A stretch of DNA of 60,866 nucleotides from JAURVT01 sp049059935. GTDB taxonomy: Bacteria; Actinomycetota; Actinomycetes; Propionibacteriales; Nocardioidaceae. This document shows, one piece after another, positions 24,297 to 32,034 of the stretch. Below the pieces are notes generated by a model. It made no database searches. It saw only the letters and a program-made list of their open reading frames with translations, and was not told the origin of the DNA. The first letter of the stretch is position 1, and the number at the start of each line of letters is the position of its first letter. The stretch is taken from contig NZ_JBMGQR010000021.1 of NCBI RefSeq assembly GCF_049059935.1, forward strand, positions 1 through 60,866, in the 5' to 3' direction. Both the position numbers and the translations under genes were made by a program.

Positions 24297-24316
24297 GGGC
24301 TCAGTAGGCTGATGAC

Positions 24317-24784
24317 GTGTTCGCCCTCCTCGTGCTCGCCGTCGCCCTCGTCGTCTCCGTCGTGGGCGGCGTCGTCTACGCGGCGCGCAACGGGCGCTTC
24401 CGCGGCTCGGTCGAGGAGGACGCGGTGAGCGACGTCGCGAGCGGTCGTCCCCGCCTGACGCCGGCCGACATCGGTGCCGACCTCGGCGAGAAGGCGACCC
24501 TCGTCCAGGTGTCCACCGCGTTCTGCGCGCCGTGCCGCGCCACCCGCCGGCTGCTCACCGACGTCGTCACCCGTCGGCCGGGCGTCGAGACCGTCGACGT
24601 CGACGCCGAGTCGCACCTCGAGCTCGTCCGGCGCCTCGACGTCCGCCGCACCCCCACGGTCCTGCTGCTCGACGCGGACGGCGTGGTGCTCACCCGGTCG
24701 TCCGGCCTGCCGCGACGACCCGACGTCGAGCGCCTGCTGGACGCCGTCGGCGCTCCCGCCGATCCCAGCATGCGGATGCTTTGA
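24317..24784 (+). CDS. membrane-anchored thioredoxin-like protein
   Basis: 155 residues. One TM helix at about 3-22 anchors the protein; the thioredoxin fold follows with FCAPC (Cys70, Cys73) in the active site and the cis-Pro loop in RRTPTVLLLD. The topology of the helix would put the domain either side of the membrane; the basic YAARNGRFRG after the helix favours the cytoplasm. GTG 24317 has TAGGCT 6 nt upstream, so it is leaderless. It precedes the sulfur operon, consistent with thiol redox work. Confidence 0.82.
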   Translation: MFALLVLAVALVVSVVGGVVYAARNGRFRGSVEEDAVSDVASGRPRLTPADIGADLGEKATLVQVSTAFCAPCRATRRLLTDVVTRRPGVETVDVDAESHLELVRRLDVRRTPTVLLLDADGVVLTRSSGLPRRPDVERLLDAVGAPADPSMRML

Positions 24785-24826
24785 CCACATCCTGAGACAC
24801 GCGTCGGTCCGACCTCCGCCGGTGCC

Positions 24827-24832
24827 TACGCT
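24827..24832 (+). promoter_or_regulatory. -10 of the leader peptide / sulfur operon
   Basis: TACGCT with a 6-nt spacer to ATG 24839, the same leaderless arrangement found at many starts in the window. No clear -35 is seen. Confidence 0.6.
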
Positions 24833-24838
24833 GGAGCC

Positions 24839-24919
24839 ATGTTCCGCACGGCACACCTGACGAGGCGACGCGCAGTCGACAACTGCCGCGTCCGCTCCGC
24901 GCTGTGTCCGTCCTGCTGA
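24839..24919 (+). CDS. 26-residue Cys-containing leader peptide (attenuator)
   Basis: ATG 24839 to TGA 24917-24919, starting MFRTAHLTRRRAVDNCRVRS and ending ALCPSC, with three Cys, one of them the last codon. The pattern RRxVDxxRxxSALC is that of the actinobacterial putative leader peptides found before sulfur-assimilation and sulfurtransferase genes. Ribosome stalling at Cys codons when cysteine is low is the established mode in mycobacteria. A small hairpin (24933-24949, GACTC/GAGTC) follows before the SD of DUF4395. Confidence 0.8.
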   Translation: MFRTAHLTRRRAVDNCRVRSALCPSC

Positions 24920-24977
24920 TCTCGCACGACCGGACTCTGTCTCGGAGTCACCGTCCGCCCTCCCAGCAGGAGCCTGC

Positions 24978-25436
24978 ATGTCCTCGAACGCCCCCACCGT
25001 CGACCCGCGCGGTCTGCGCTTCGGTGCCGCGCTGACGGCGCTCGTGCTGGCCGTCGCGCTCGGCACGGCCGAGCTGGTGCCGGCGCTGTCGACGACGCTC
25101 GTCGTCCTGCAGGCATTGGCCTTCGCCGCCGGCGCGGGGCTCGGACCCGGTCGCAGCCCGTACGGCGTGCTGTTCAAGCGCGCCGTGCGTCCGCGCCTCG
25201 GCCCGCCGAGCGAGACCGAGGACGCCCGCCCGCCGCGGTTCGCGCAGGCCGTGGGGCTCTTCTTCACCCTGCTCGCGCTGGTCGGCGTCGTCACCGGCGT
25301 TGCGGCACTCACCCTGACCGCCCTGGCCCTCGCCCTCGTCGCCGCCGTGCTGAACGCGTCGGTGGGGCTGTGCCTGGGCTGCGAGACGTACCTGCTCTAC
25401 CGCCGCCTGGCCTCCCGGGAGGCGGCGCAGGCCTGA
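24978..25436 (+). CDS. DUF4395 membrane protein
   Basis: 152 residues with four TM segments in two pairs (about 13-31, 38-54, 89-108, 110-128). It has the family N-terminus VDPRGLRFGAALTALVLAV and a C-terminal GLCLGCETYLL with Cys132 and Cys135. DUF4395 proteins are nearly always found next to sulfurtransferases, suggesting a part in moving or sensing sulfane sulfur at the membrane; the reaction is not known. AGGAG precedes the ATG. First gene of the operon after the leader peptide. Confidence 0.9.
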   Translation: MSSNAPTVDPRGLRFGAALTALVLAVALGTAELVPALSTTLVVLQALAFAAGAGLGPGRSPYGVLFKRAVRPRLGPPSETEDARPPRFAQAVGLFFTLLALVGVVTGVAALTLTALALALVAAVLNASVGLCLGCETYLLYRRLASREAAQA

Positions 25437-25519
25437 GGGCCCCCACCCGTACCGCCCCGGTCACCGCGACCGGACGCACAGACACCGACCGCGCCTCGGC
25501 GCAGACAGGAAGGAACGCC

Positions 25520-26368
25520 ATGAGCCGCGAGAACGCGCTCGTCACCGCCCAGTGGGTCGAGGACCACCTCGACGACGGCAGCATCGTCCTCATCGAGGTC
25601 GACGAGGACACCACGTCCTACGACAAGGGCCACATCAAGGGCGCCATCAAGCTGGACTGGAAGACCGACCTCCAGGACCCGGTCCGTCGCGACTTCGTCA
25701 ACAAGGAGCAGTTCGAGCAGCTCCTCGGCGGACGCGGCGTCTCCGAGACTGACACCGTGGTGCTCTACGGCGGCAACAACAACTGGTTCGCCGCCTACGC
25801 CTACTGGTACTTCAAGCTCTACGGCCACGAGGACGTCAAGCTGCTCGACGGCGGCCGCAAGAAGTGGGAGCTCGACAGCCGCGAGCTCGTCGCCGACGTG
25901 CCGTCCCCCGAGGCGAAGACCTACACCGCCAAGGACCAGGACCTCTCGATCCGCGCGTTCCGCGACGAGACGGTCGAGGCCATCGGCGTCAAGAACCTGA
26001 TCGACGTCCGCAGCCCCGACGAGTTCGCCGGACGGCTCCTCGCCCCGGCGCACCTGCCGCAGGAGCAGGCGCAGCGCGGTGGCCACATCCCCACCGCCGG
26101 CAACGTGCCGTGGAGCAAGTCGGCCAACGACGACGGCACCTTCCGCTCCGACGACGAGCTCAAGCAGCTCTACGCCGACGCCGGCCTGGACACGTCCAAG
26201 GACACCATCGCCTACTGCCGCATCGGTGAGCGCAGCTCGCACACCTGGTTCGTGCTGCACGAGATCCTCGAGCTCGACAACGTCAAGAACTACGACGGCT
26301 CCTGGACCGAGTACGGCTCCCTCATCGGCGTCCCCGTGGCGCTCGGCGACGAGCCCGGCGAGGCCTGA
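25520..26368 (+). CDS. sseA: thiosulfate/3-mercaptopyruvate sulfurtransferase
   Basis: 282 residues from ATG 25520 with AGGAAGGA upstream. Two rhodanese domains: an inactive N-terminal one with DKGHIKGAIKLDWKTDLQD, and a C-terminal catalytic one with GGHIPTAGNVPW and the active loop CRIGERSS (Cys233). It closely resembles mycobacterial CysA2/CysA3. It transfers sulfane sulfur to cyanide or thiols in the cytoplasm. It is followed 3 nt later by the DUF1416 gene. Confidence 0.92.
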   Translation: MSRENALVTAQWVEDHLDDGSIVLIEVDEDTTSYDKGHIKGAIKLDWKTDLQDPVRRDFVNKEQFEQLLGGRGVSETDTVVLYGGNNNWFAAYAYWYFKLYGHEDVKLLDGGRKKWELDSRELVADVPSPEAKTYTAKDQDLSIRAFRDETVEAIGVKNLIDVRSPDEFAGRLLAPAHLPQEQAQRGGHIPTAGNVPWSKSANDDGTFRSDDELKQLYADAGLDTSKDTIAYCRIGERSSHTWFVLHEILELDNVKNYDGSWTEYGSLIGVPVALGDEPGEA

Positions 26369-26371
26369 GCC

Positions 26372-26668
26372 ATGTGCGGAGCCACGCAGGGCGGCCCCAG
26401 CCTGGACGGCATCGACTTGTCCAAGGAGGCCGTGATCCAGGGCGTCGTCACCAAGGGCGACGAGCCCGTGGGCAACGCCTACGTCCGGCTGCTCGACTCG
26501 ACCGGTGAGTTCACCGCCGAGGTCCCGACGTCGGCCACGGGCCAGTTCCGGTTCTTCGCCGGCCCCGGCCAGTGGACGCTGCGCACCCTCGCGCCGCGCA
26601 TCGACCCCGTCGACCGCTCGGTCGTGGCGCAGGTCGGCTCGGTGGCCGAGGTCGTCGTCGCCGTCTGA
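26372..26668 (+). CDS. DUF1416 family protein
   Basis: 98 residues. It starts MCGATQGGPSLDGIDLSKEA and then folds as a single carboxypeptidase-regulatory-like beta-sandwich (VIQGVVTKGDEPVGNAYVRL, GQFRFFAGPGQWTLRTL). This protein is conserved after sseA in actinobacteria. The conserved Cys2 could carry or accept sulfur. It starts 3 nt after sseA, so the two are surely co-translated. Function is not established. Confidence 0.88.
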   Translation: MCGATQGGPSLDGIDLSKEAVIQGVVTKGDEPVGNAYVRLLDSTGEFTAEVPTSATGQFRFFAGPGQWTLRTLAPRIDPVDRSVVAQVGSVAEVVVAV

Positions 26669-26684
26669 CGCACACCCGCACCAC

Positions 26685-26730
26685 ACGAACGGCCCCGGCC
26701 GCCTCGCGAGAGGCGACCGGGGCCGTTCGT
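26685..26730. terminator. bidirectional terminator after the sulfur operon
   Basis: ACGAACGGCCCCGG (26685-26698) pairs with its complement at 26717-26730, 14 bp. The loop holds a further stem, CGCCTC with GAGGCG. Convergent stops at 26668 and 26759 flank it. Confidence 0.85.
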
Positions 26731-26758
26731 CGTGCCTGGCGGAGCGGACCGCCGAGCG

Positions 26759-27874
26759 TCAGCTGACCTCCTGGTCGCTCTTGAGCCCCTCGTCGGGGTA
26801 CTGCTTCAGGTAGGACGCGACGTCGTCGGCGAACACGGCGTCGAACAGCTCCTTGGCCTTGATCTCGTCGACGTTCACGACGCTCTGGCCGTTGTCGAGC
26901 GTGGCGAAGCCGGCGGTGGGCGTGGTCAGGAAGGTGACGTCGTCCGAGCGCAGGCTGCGCATCGCGAACGCGAGGCCGCGGATGTCGCCGTTGGTGAAGT
27001 CCTCGTCGACCGTCAGGTTGCTGGTCACGGCGCCGAGAGCCGCGTTGAGCCTGCTGGGGTTGGTCAGCGTGTCCTGGCTCAGCATCTTCTTCATCAGGGC
27101 GCGGATGAAGTTCTGTTGGCGCGCGATGCGGTCGAAGTCGCCGTTGGCCAGGCCGTGGCGGGTGCGGACGTACTTCAGGGCGCGCTTGCCCTTGAGCGTC
27201 GTCCAGCCCTTCTTCCAGGTGAGCTTCTGCGAGCTGTCGTAGGTGGTCTCGGGGATGTAGACGCGCACGCCGCCGAGGGCCGTCGACAGCTCCATGAAGC
27301 CGTTCCAGTCGATCATCGCGAGGTGGTCGATGCGCAGGTTGGTCAGCTGCTCGACGGTGGCGATCGCCCCGCCGGGCCCGTAGTACGAGAAGGCGGCGTT
27401 GGCCTTGTCGGTGCCGCGCTCCTCGCCCTCGGCGTCGTAGATGTCGATCGCGGAGTCGCGGGGGATCGAGACGAGCTGGACGTCCTTGCGGTCGGCCGAG
27501 ACGTGCATGACCATCATCGTGTCGCTGCGGTACTTGCCCGACGGCCACTCGGCCTTCTTCAGGTCGGCGGTGATGCTGGCGCGGCCGCCGTTGTTGCCGT
27601 CGGAGTTGACGTCGGCGTCGGCGCCGAGGAGCAGGATGTTGAGCGCCTTGCCCGGCGCGGGGTCGGGACGCTCGTCGTCGGTGAGGCCCTGCGTGACGCT
27701 GATGCGGTCGACGTTGCCGATCTTGCCGTTCAGCATCAGGGCGTACGCGGCACCGCCGGCGGTGGGCACCAGGAGCACGACGGTGAGGATCGCGACGATC
27801 CAGTGCCGGCGTACCCAGGATCGGCGCCGCGGGGCGCGTCGCTTGCCGGCGCCGTCGTAGCTGGCGTTGCTCAT
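26759..27874 (-). CDS. LytR-CpsA-Psr family glycopolymer transferase
   Basis: 371 residues: a basic cytoplasmic head (KRRAPRRRSWVRRHW), one TM helix at about 27-46, and an extracellular LCP domain. Motifs include NILLLGADA, RSDTMMVMHVS, VSIPRDSAIDI, the DKANAAFSYYGPGG loop and RTRHGLANGDFDRIARQQ, which carry the Arg and Asp that bind polyprenyl pyrophosphate and metal. LCP enzymes attach glycopolymers to peptidoglycan, so this one may act on the polymer made by the clusters at 31-59 kb. The ATG has GGAGA upstream; the 191-nt gap to dtd (27875-28065) shows nothing definite. Confidence 0.92.
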   Translation of the reverse strand: MSNASYDGAGKRRAPRRRSWVRRHWIVAILTVVLLVPTAGGAAYALMLNGKIGNVDRISVTQGLTDDERPDPAPGKALNILLLGADADVNSDGNNGGRASITADLKKAEWPSGKYRSDTMMVMHVSADRKDVQLVSIPRDSAIDIYDAEGEERGTDKANAAFSYYGPGGAIATVEQLTNLRIDHLAMIDWNGFMELSTALGGVRVYIPETTYDSSQKLTWKKGWTTLKGKRALKYVRTRHGLANGDFDRIARQQNFIRALMKKMLSQDTLTNPSRLNAALGAVTSNLTVDEDFTNGDIRGLAFAMRSLRSDDVTFLTTPTAGFATLDNGQSVVNVDEIKAKELFDAVFADDVASYLKQYPDEGLKSDQEVS

Positions 27875-28065
27875 CGGTCTCCAGTGGTGCGGGGGCCTGG
27901 GGCTGCGTCAGGGCGTGCGGCAGTGGCCGAGATGTGAAGGGGTCAACCGCCCATGGTGCCAAGTTGCGGTCGTCCTGACCACATCCGTGCCGGAAATCAC
28001 AGGTTCGCACCTCAGTTGGACAGCGCGTCGCCTGGCGTTCGCCGAGCCGGTCTGAGAGGGGGGCC

Positions 28066-28491
28066 TCAGGAGTCGAGGACGAGCGTGAACGGACCATCGT
28101 TGACCAGCTCGACGGACATCATCGCGCCGAACACGCCCTGCTCCACGTGCGCGCCCAGTCCGCGCAGGTGCGTGCAGAACGCCTCGTACAGCGGCTCGGA
28201 CACCGGCCCCGGCGCCGCGGCCGACCACGACGGGCGCCGTCCCTTGCGGGTGTCGGCGTAGAGCGTGAACTGGCTGACCACCAGCACCGGCGCCCCGAGG
28301 TCGGACGCGGACCGCTCGCCGTCCAGGATCCGCAGCCTCCACGCCTTCGCCGCCAGCGCGGACGCGTCGGCGTCGGTGTCGTCGTGCGTCACCCCGAGCA
28401 GCACCAGCAGGCCTGGCTCGTCGATCGCCCCGACGACCTCCCCGCCGACGCTCACGCTCGCGCGGGTGACTCGCTGGACGACGGCTCGCAC
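28066..28491 (-). CDS. dtd: D-aminoacyl-tRNA deacylase
   Basis: 141 residues, full length. The N-terminus MRAVVQRVTRASVSVGGEVV is diagnostic. SQFTLYADTRKGRRPSWSAA is the SQ-containing active-site motif, and the second motif near the end reads GVFGAMMSVELVNDGPFTLV, the place of the usual NxGP (here NDGP). It removes D-amino acids or glycine from mischarged tRNA. GTG 28491 has TAGGGT 6 nt upstream, so leaderless. It is divergent from the nitrobindin-like gene. Confidence 0.94.
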   Translation of the reverse strand: MRAVVQRVTRASVSVGGEVVGAIDEPGLLVLLGVTHDDTDADASALAAKAWRLRILDGERSASDLGAPVLVVSQFTLYADTRKGRRPSWSAAAPGPVSEPLYEAFCTHLRGLGAHVEQGVFGAMMSVELVNDGPFTLVLDS

Positions 28492-28563
28492 GCGCTCACC
28501 CTAGGCGGCGGGCTCACCCTGCCCTGCGCTGACGTGGTCACCACCGGTTCCTAGACTGGCGGC

Positions 28564-29058
28564 ATGGCCTTCGAGATCCCGTCCGACCTGCACAAGGACC
28601 TCATGCCCCTGGCGTTCCTGCTGGGCACCTGGCACGGCGACGGTCACGGCGCGTACCCCACGATCGACGCGTACACGTTCGAGGAGGACGTCGCGTTCGC
28701 ACACGACGGCCGCGCGTTCCTGCACTACTTCAGCCGCCAGTGGGTCACCGACGAGGCCGGCGAGCGCGTCGGCCCCGGCGACCTCGAGACCGGCTTCCTG
28801 CGCGTCGTCGAGGACGGCGTCGTCGAGCTGGTGCTCGCGCAGCAGTCGGGCTACGCGCAGATCTGGTACGGCACGATCGAGGGCCCGCGCCTCACCCTCA
28901 CCACGGACGTCAGCGTCCGGACCGGCTCGGCGGTCGAGCTCACCGCGGCGCAGCGGATGTACGGCCTGGTCGACGGCGACCTGATGTACGCCTACGACGT
29001 CGCCGCCGACGGCCAGGAGATGCAGTCGCGTACCTGGGCGCAGCTCAAGCGCCTGTGA
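28564..29058 (+). CDS. nitrobindin-like (FABP family) protein lacking the heme histidine
   Basis: 164 residues of the THAP4/nitrobindin beta-barrel family. The hallmark LLGTWHGDGHGAYPTI is at 19-34. In heme-binding members a His stands near the C-terminus before the last strand (…HLSARLKR…). Here the aligned segment is QEMQSRTWAQLKRL with Arg156 in that place. A ferric nitrobindin-like subgroup without this His is known. Heme binding by the usual route is therefore unlikely; another ligand in the barrel is possible. TAGACT lies 6 nt before ATG 28564. Confidence 0.85.
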   Translation: MAFEIPSDLHKDLMPLAFLLGTWHGDGHGAYPTIDAYTFEEDVAFAHDGRAFLHYFSRQWVTDEAGERVGPGDLETGFLRVVEDGVVELVLAQQSGYAQIWYGTIEGPRLTLTTDVSVRTGSAVELTAAQRMYGLVDGDLMYAYDVAADGQEMQSRTWAQLKRL

Positions 29059-29116
29059 CCGCACGCCCCCACGCACCGCGTGGAAGCATCCGCGCTCGAC
29101 GGGAGTTGGACCAGAC

Positions 29117-30079
29117 ATGAGCAGCCCCCTGTTGAACCTGCCGGGCGCCGTCGAGGCCGACGCGCCCGACACCGGCGTCGCGTTCCACTACGGTGCCATC
29201 GCGAGCGAGCAGCACCGACTGATCGCCGCCGCCGACGGGGGAGCCCCGACGTTCGTCGACCTCTCGCACCGTGACGTGTTCACGGTGACGGGGCCCGACC
29301 GCCTCACCTGGCTGCACTCGCTCAGCACCCAGCACCTCGAGCGCCTCGTGCCGCAGGACCGCACCGAGGCGCTGATCCTGTCGCCGCAGGGTCGCGTCGA
29401 GCACGCCTTCGCCGGCTACGACGACGGCACCACCTTCTGGGCGCACACCGAGCCCGGCCGCGGCGCCGACCTGGTGGCCTGGCTCGACCGGATGCGCTTC
29501 ATGATGCGCGCCGAGGTCGCCCTCGTCACCGACGACTGGGCCGTCGTGGGCCGCCCCGGCCTGACGTGGGACCTCGTCCCGCGCGCCGAGCTCGCCGACC
29601 TCCCCGCCACCGCCGGCGACCCCGTGGGCCTGTGGGCCTGGGAGGCGCTGCGCATCGAGGCCGGCCACCCCCGTCACGGCCTCGACACCGACGACAAGAC
29701 CATCCCCAACGAGGTGGGCTGGGTGTCCTCGGACGAGCGTCCGTCCGCCGTCCACCTCGACAAGGGCTGCTACCGCGGCCAGGAGACGGTGGCCCGCGTG
29801 CACACCCTCGGACGCCCGCCGCGTCGCCTGGTGCTGCTGCACGTCGACGGCTCCGCCGAGCACCTCCCGCCGCACGGCTCCGAGGTCACCCTCGACGGCC
29901 GCACGGTCGGCTTCGTCGGGTCGAGCGCCCGTCACCACGAGCTGGGACCCATCGCCCTGGCCGTCGTGAAGCGCTCGGTGCCCACCGACGTCGACGTCCT
30001 CGCCGACGGCGTCGCCGCCGCCCAGGAGGTGCTGGTCGACCCCGAGGTGGGCCTGCACGTGCGTCCCGTCCTGAAGTGA
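29117..30079 (+). CDS. ygfZ: YgfZ/GcvT-like folate-binding Fe-S maintenance protein
   Basis: 320 residues. The signature KGCYRGQETVARVHTLG at about 216-232 contains the conserved Cys of the K-x-C-Y-x-G-Q-E motif. The N-terminal part has the folate-binding GcvT-like fold (FTVTGPDRLTWLHSLSTQHL). YgfZ uses tetrahydrofolate to help repair or mature some Fe-S enzymes. The ATG lies 58 nt after the previous gene, with GGGAG upstream; co-transcription is likely. Confidence 0.92.
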   Translation: MSSPLLNLPGAVEADAPDTGVAFHYGAIASEQHRLIAAADGGAPTFVDLSHRDVFTVTGPDRLTWLHSLSTQHLERLVPQDRTEALILSPQGRVEHAFAGYDDGTTFWAHTEPGRGADLVAWLDRMRFMMRAEVALVTDDWAVVGRPGLTWDLVPRAELADLPATAGDPVGLWAWEALRIEAGHPRHGLDTDDKTIPNEVGWVSSDERPSAVHLDKGCYRGQETVARVHTLGRPPRRLVLLHVDGSAEHLPPHGSEVTLDGRTVGFVGSSARHHELGPIALAVVKRSVPTDVDVLADGVAAAQEVLVDPEVGLHVRPVLK

Positions 30080-30124
30080 CGCCGCTCCGGCCCTAGCCTG
30101 GGTGCTCCACGGACGGGGGCACCG

Positions 30125-31141
30125 ATGACGAGCAGACGCTGGGTCGTGGCTGCTGCGGTCGTGCTCGTCGCCCTCGCCGTCGCCCTGGCGGTCGTGCTCG
30201 TCCGACCACCCGACGAGCGGACGCCCAGCGCCGTCGCGACGTCGGCGCCGACGTCCAGCGCGACGCCCAGCCCTGTGACGCCGGTGCCTCCGCCCCCCAC
30301 CGGTCCGCCGGCTGCGCTGACGGCCGCTCTGGTCGCCGGCTCACGCGCGGCCCCCGTCCCCGACGGGCTGACGCCCGCCCCGTCCGCTGCGCTCGACAGC
30401 GTCCCCGTGGTCTGGACCAACGGCTGCCAGGCGTCGCCGCCGACGATCGACCAGCCCGCCTGCGTCTACGGCGACACCACGGCTCCACGCACCGTCGTGC
30501 TGTTCGGCGACTCCCACGCCGGCCAGCTCTTCCCGGCCTTCGACGCCGCCGCGAAGGCGGGCGGCTGGAGGCTCGTGGTGTGGACCAAGTCGTCCTGCCC
30601 GGTGATGGACCTGCCGGTCTACAGCCGGACCTTCGATCGCACGTACACCGAGTGCGAGACGTGGCGCGAGCGCACCGTCGCGCGGATCGTCGCCCTGCGT
30701 CCCGACCTCGTCGTCGCCAGCCAGACCGAGACCATCCGCGGCGACGACCGGATCAGCGCCTCGCGCTTCGCCCGCGCCACGCTCCGCACGCTGCTGCGGA
30801 TCCAGCGCGGCACCGGCGCGCCCGTCAGGTACGTCCAGGACACCCCGCTCCCCGGGTTCGACGTCCCGGGCTGCATCACCGACAACCCCGGCGACGCGTC
30901 CGCCTGCTCCTACCGCTCGGCCGACGGGTACGCCTCACCCCAGCGCCACGCCGCCATCGCCCCGGTGCTGCGCCCGCGGGGCATCGCGGTGACGCCGGTC
31001 AAGGAGTGGTTCTGCGCCGACGGCACCTGTCCCGCCGTCGTCGGCAGCACGTTGGTCTACCGCGACGACAGCCACCTCACCGAGCCGTACGCCCGGATGC
31101 TCCGGCCGCTGGCCGAGCAGGTGCTGCGCGGGGGACGGTGA
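30125..31141 (+). CDS. exported SGNH-domain protein
   Basis: 338 residues. An N-terminal TM/signal anchor (VVAAAVVLVALAVALAVVLV) is followed by a low-complexity Ser/Thr/Pro/Ala linker to about residue 75. The SGNH domain starts with VVLFGDSHAGQLFPAF, which holds the catalytic Ser in GDSH, and ends with YRDDSHLTEPYAR, which holds the Asp-His. The same domain type is fused to acyltransferase-3 proteins and adds O-acetyl groups. Here it stands alone outside the membrane, so an acyl carrier partner may be encoded elsewhere, such as the acyltransferases at 43.7-46.6 kb. Confidence 0.82.
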   Translation: MTSRRWVVAAAVVLVALAVALAVVLVRPPDERTPSAVATSAPTSSATPSPVTPVPPPPTGPPAALTAALVAGSRAAPVPDGLTPAPSAALDSVPVVWTNGCQASPPTIDQPACVYGDTTAPRTVVLFGDSHAGQLFPAFDAAAKAGGWRLVVWTKSSCPVMDLPVYSRTFDRTYTECETWRERTVARIVALRPDLVVASQTETIRGDDRISASRFARATLRTLLRIQRGTGAPVRYVQDTPLPGFDVPGCITDNPGDASACSYRSADGYASPQRHAAIAPVLRPRGIAVTPVKEWFCADGTCPAVVGSTLVYRDDSHLTEPYARMLRPLAEQVLRGGR

Positions 31142-31143
31142 GC

Positions 31144-32034
31144 TCAGGCGGTGCGGCCGGGGATGAAGCGCTTCTTGGTCGAAACGGCGTAGTTGAACAG
31201 CTGGGTGGCGAACTTCGAGATCGCGAACCGCACGATGTACAGGTGGCGGTTGCCGACGTCGAAGTGCTGGGCGATGAACGCGTGGTGCTTGTTCAGGAAG
31301 CGCCAGTTGTTCTTCACCACCCACTTGGTGCGGGTGTAGCCGATCGTGGCGTGCACGCCGCCGCGGTCGTGCTCGATGATGAAGTTGAAGCACGTGGCGT
31401 GGGGGCACGAGGCGAGGACGTAGCCCGCCTCCTGCGCGCTGAACTGGAAGTCGGTCTCCTCGCGCCAGAAGTTGACCTTGTACTGCTCGTCGAAGCCGAC
31501 CTTCTGGAACACCTCGGTGCGGGCCAGCATCGGGGCCGCGATGATCGGCAGCACCGTGTCGTCGTCGAGGCGCACGCCGGTCTCGACCTCGACCAGGCGG
31601 CGGTCGACCATCGGCACCGTCAGCTTGTCGACGCGGGTGACGGCCTCGTCGGCGGTCTCGTGGTCGTAGCGGAAGATGTTGCGCCCGCACATCACGTCGG
31701 CCTCGGACGCCTGCAGGTGCGGCACGAGCGTGCCGAAGAAGCCGGGGGTCAGCTCGAGGTCGTCCTCGGCGATGAACGAGTACTCGCTCGTGGCCGCCTG
31801 CACGCCGCGGTTCTTGGTGAACGGGATGCCGCGGTTGGGGCCGTTGTCGAGCACCACCAGGCGGGGCTCGCGCTCGGCGAGGCCGTGCAGGAAGTCCTGG
31901 GTGCCGTCGGTGCTGCCGTCGACGACGACCACCACCTCACGCACCTCGGGCTGGGAGAAGAACGTCGGCAGCACCTGCTCGAGGTACCGCAGCCGGTCCT
32001 TGGTGGGGATGACGACGGAGACGCAGGGGTTCAC
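31144..32034 (-). CDS. family 2 glycosyltransferase
   Basis: 296 residues, a GT-A fold. SVVIPTKDRLRYLEQVLPTF opens the nucleotide-binding domain, VVVVDGSTDG follows, and FIAEDDLEL is the DxD-type metal site. The acceptor domain has FWREETDFQFSAQEAG, the ED-x catalytic region. No TM helices are seen. The GTG start overlaps the manC stop by 4 nt (GTGA), so it is translated with manC and manA and probably uses GDP-mannose. The donor is inferred from context only. Confidence 0.88.
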   Translation of the reverse strand: MNPCVSVVIPTKDRLRYLEQVLPTFFSQPEVREVVVVVDGSTDGTQDFLHGLAEREPRLVVLDNGPNRGIPFTKNRGVQAATSEYSFIAEDDLELTPGFFGTLVPHLQASEADVMCGRNIFRYDHETADEAVTRVDKLTVPMVDRRLVEVETGVRLDDDTVLPIIAAPMLARTEVFQKVGFDEQYKVNFWREETDFQFSAQEAGYVLASCPHATCFNFIIEHDRGGVHATIGYTRTKWVVKNNWRFLNKHHAFIAQHFDVGNRHLYIVRFAISKFATQLFNYAVSTKKRFIPGRTA

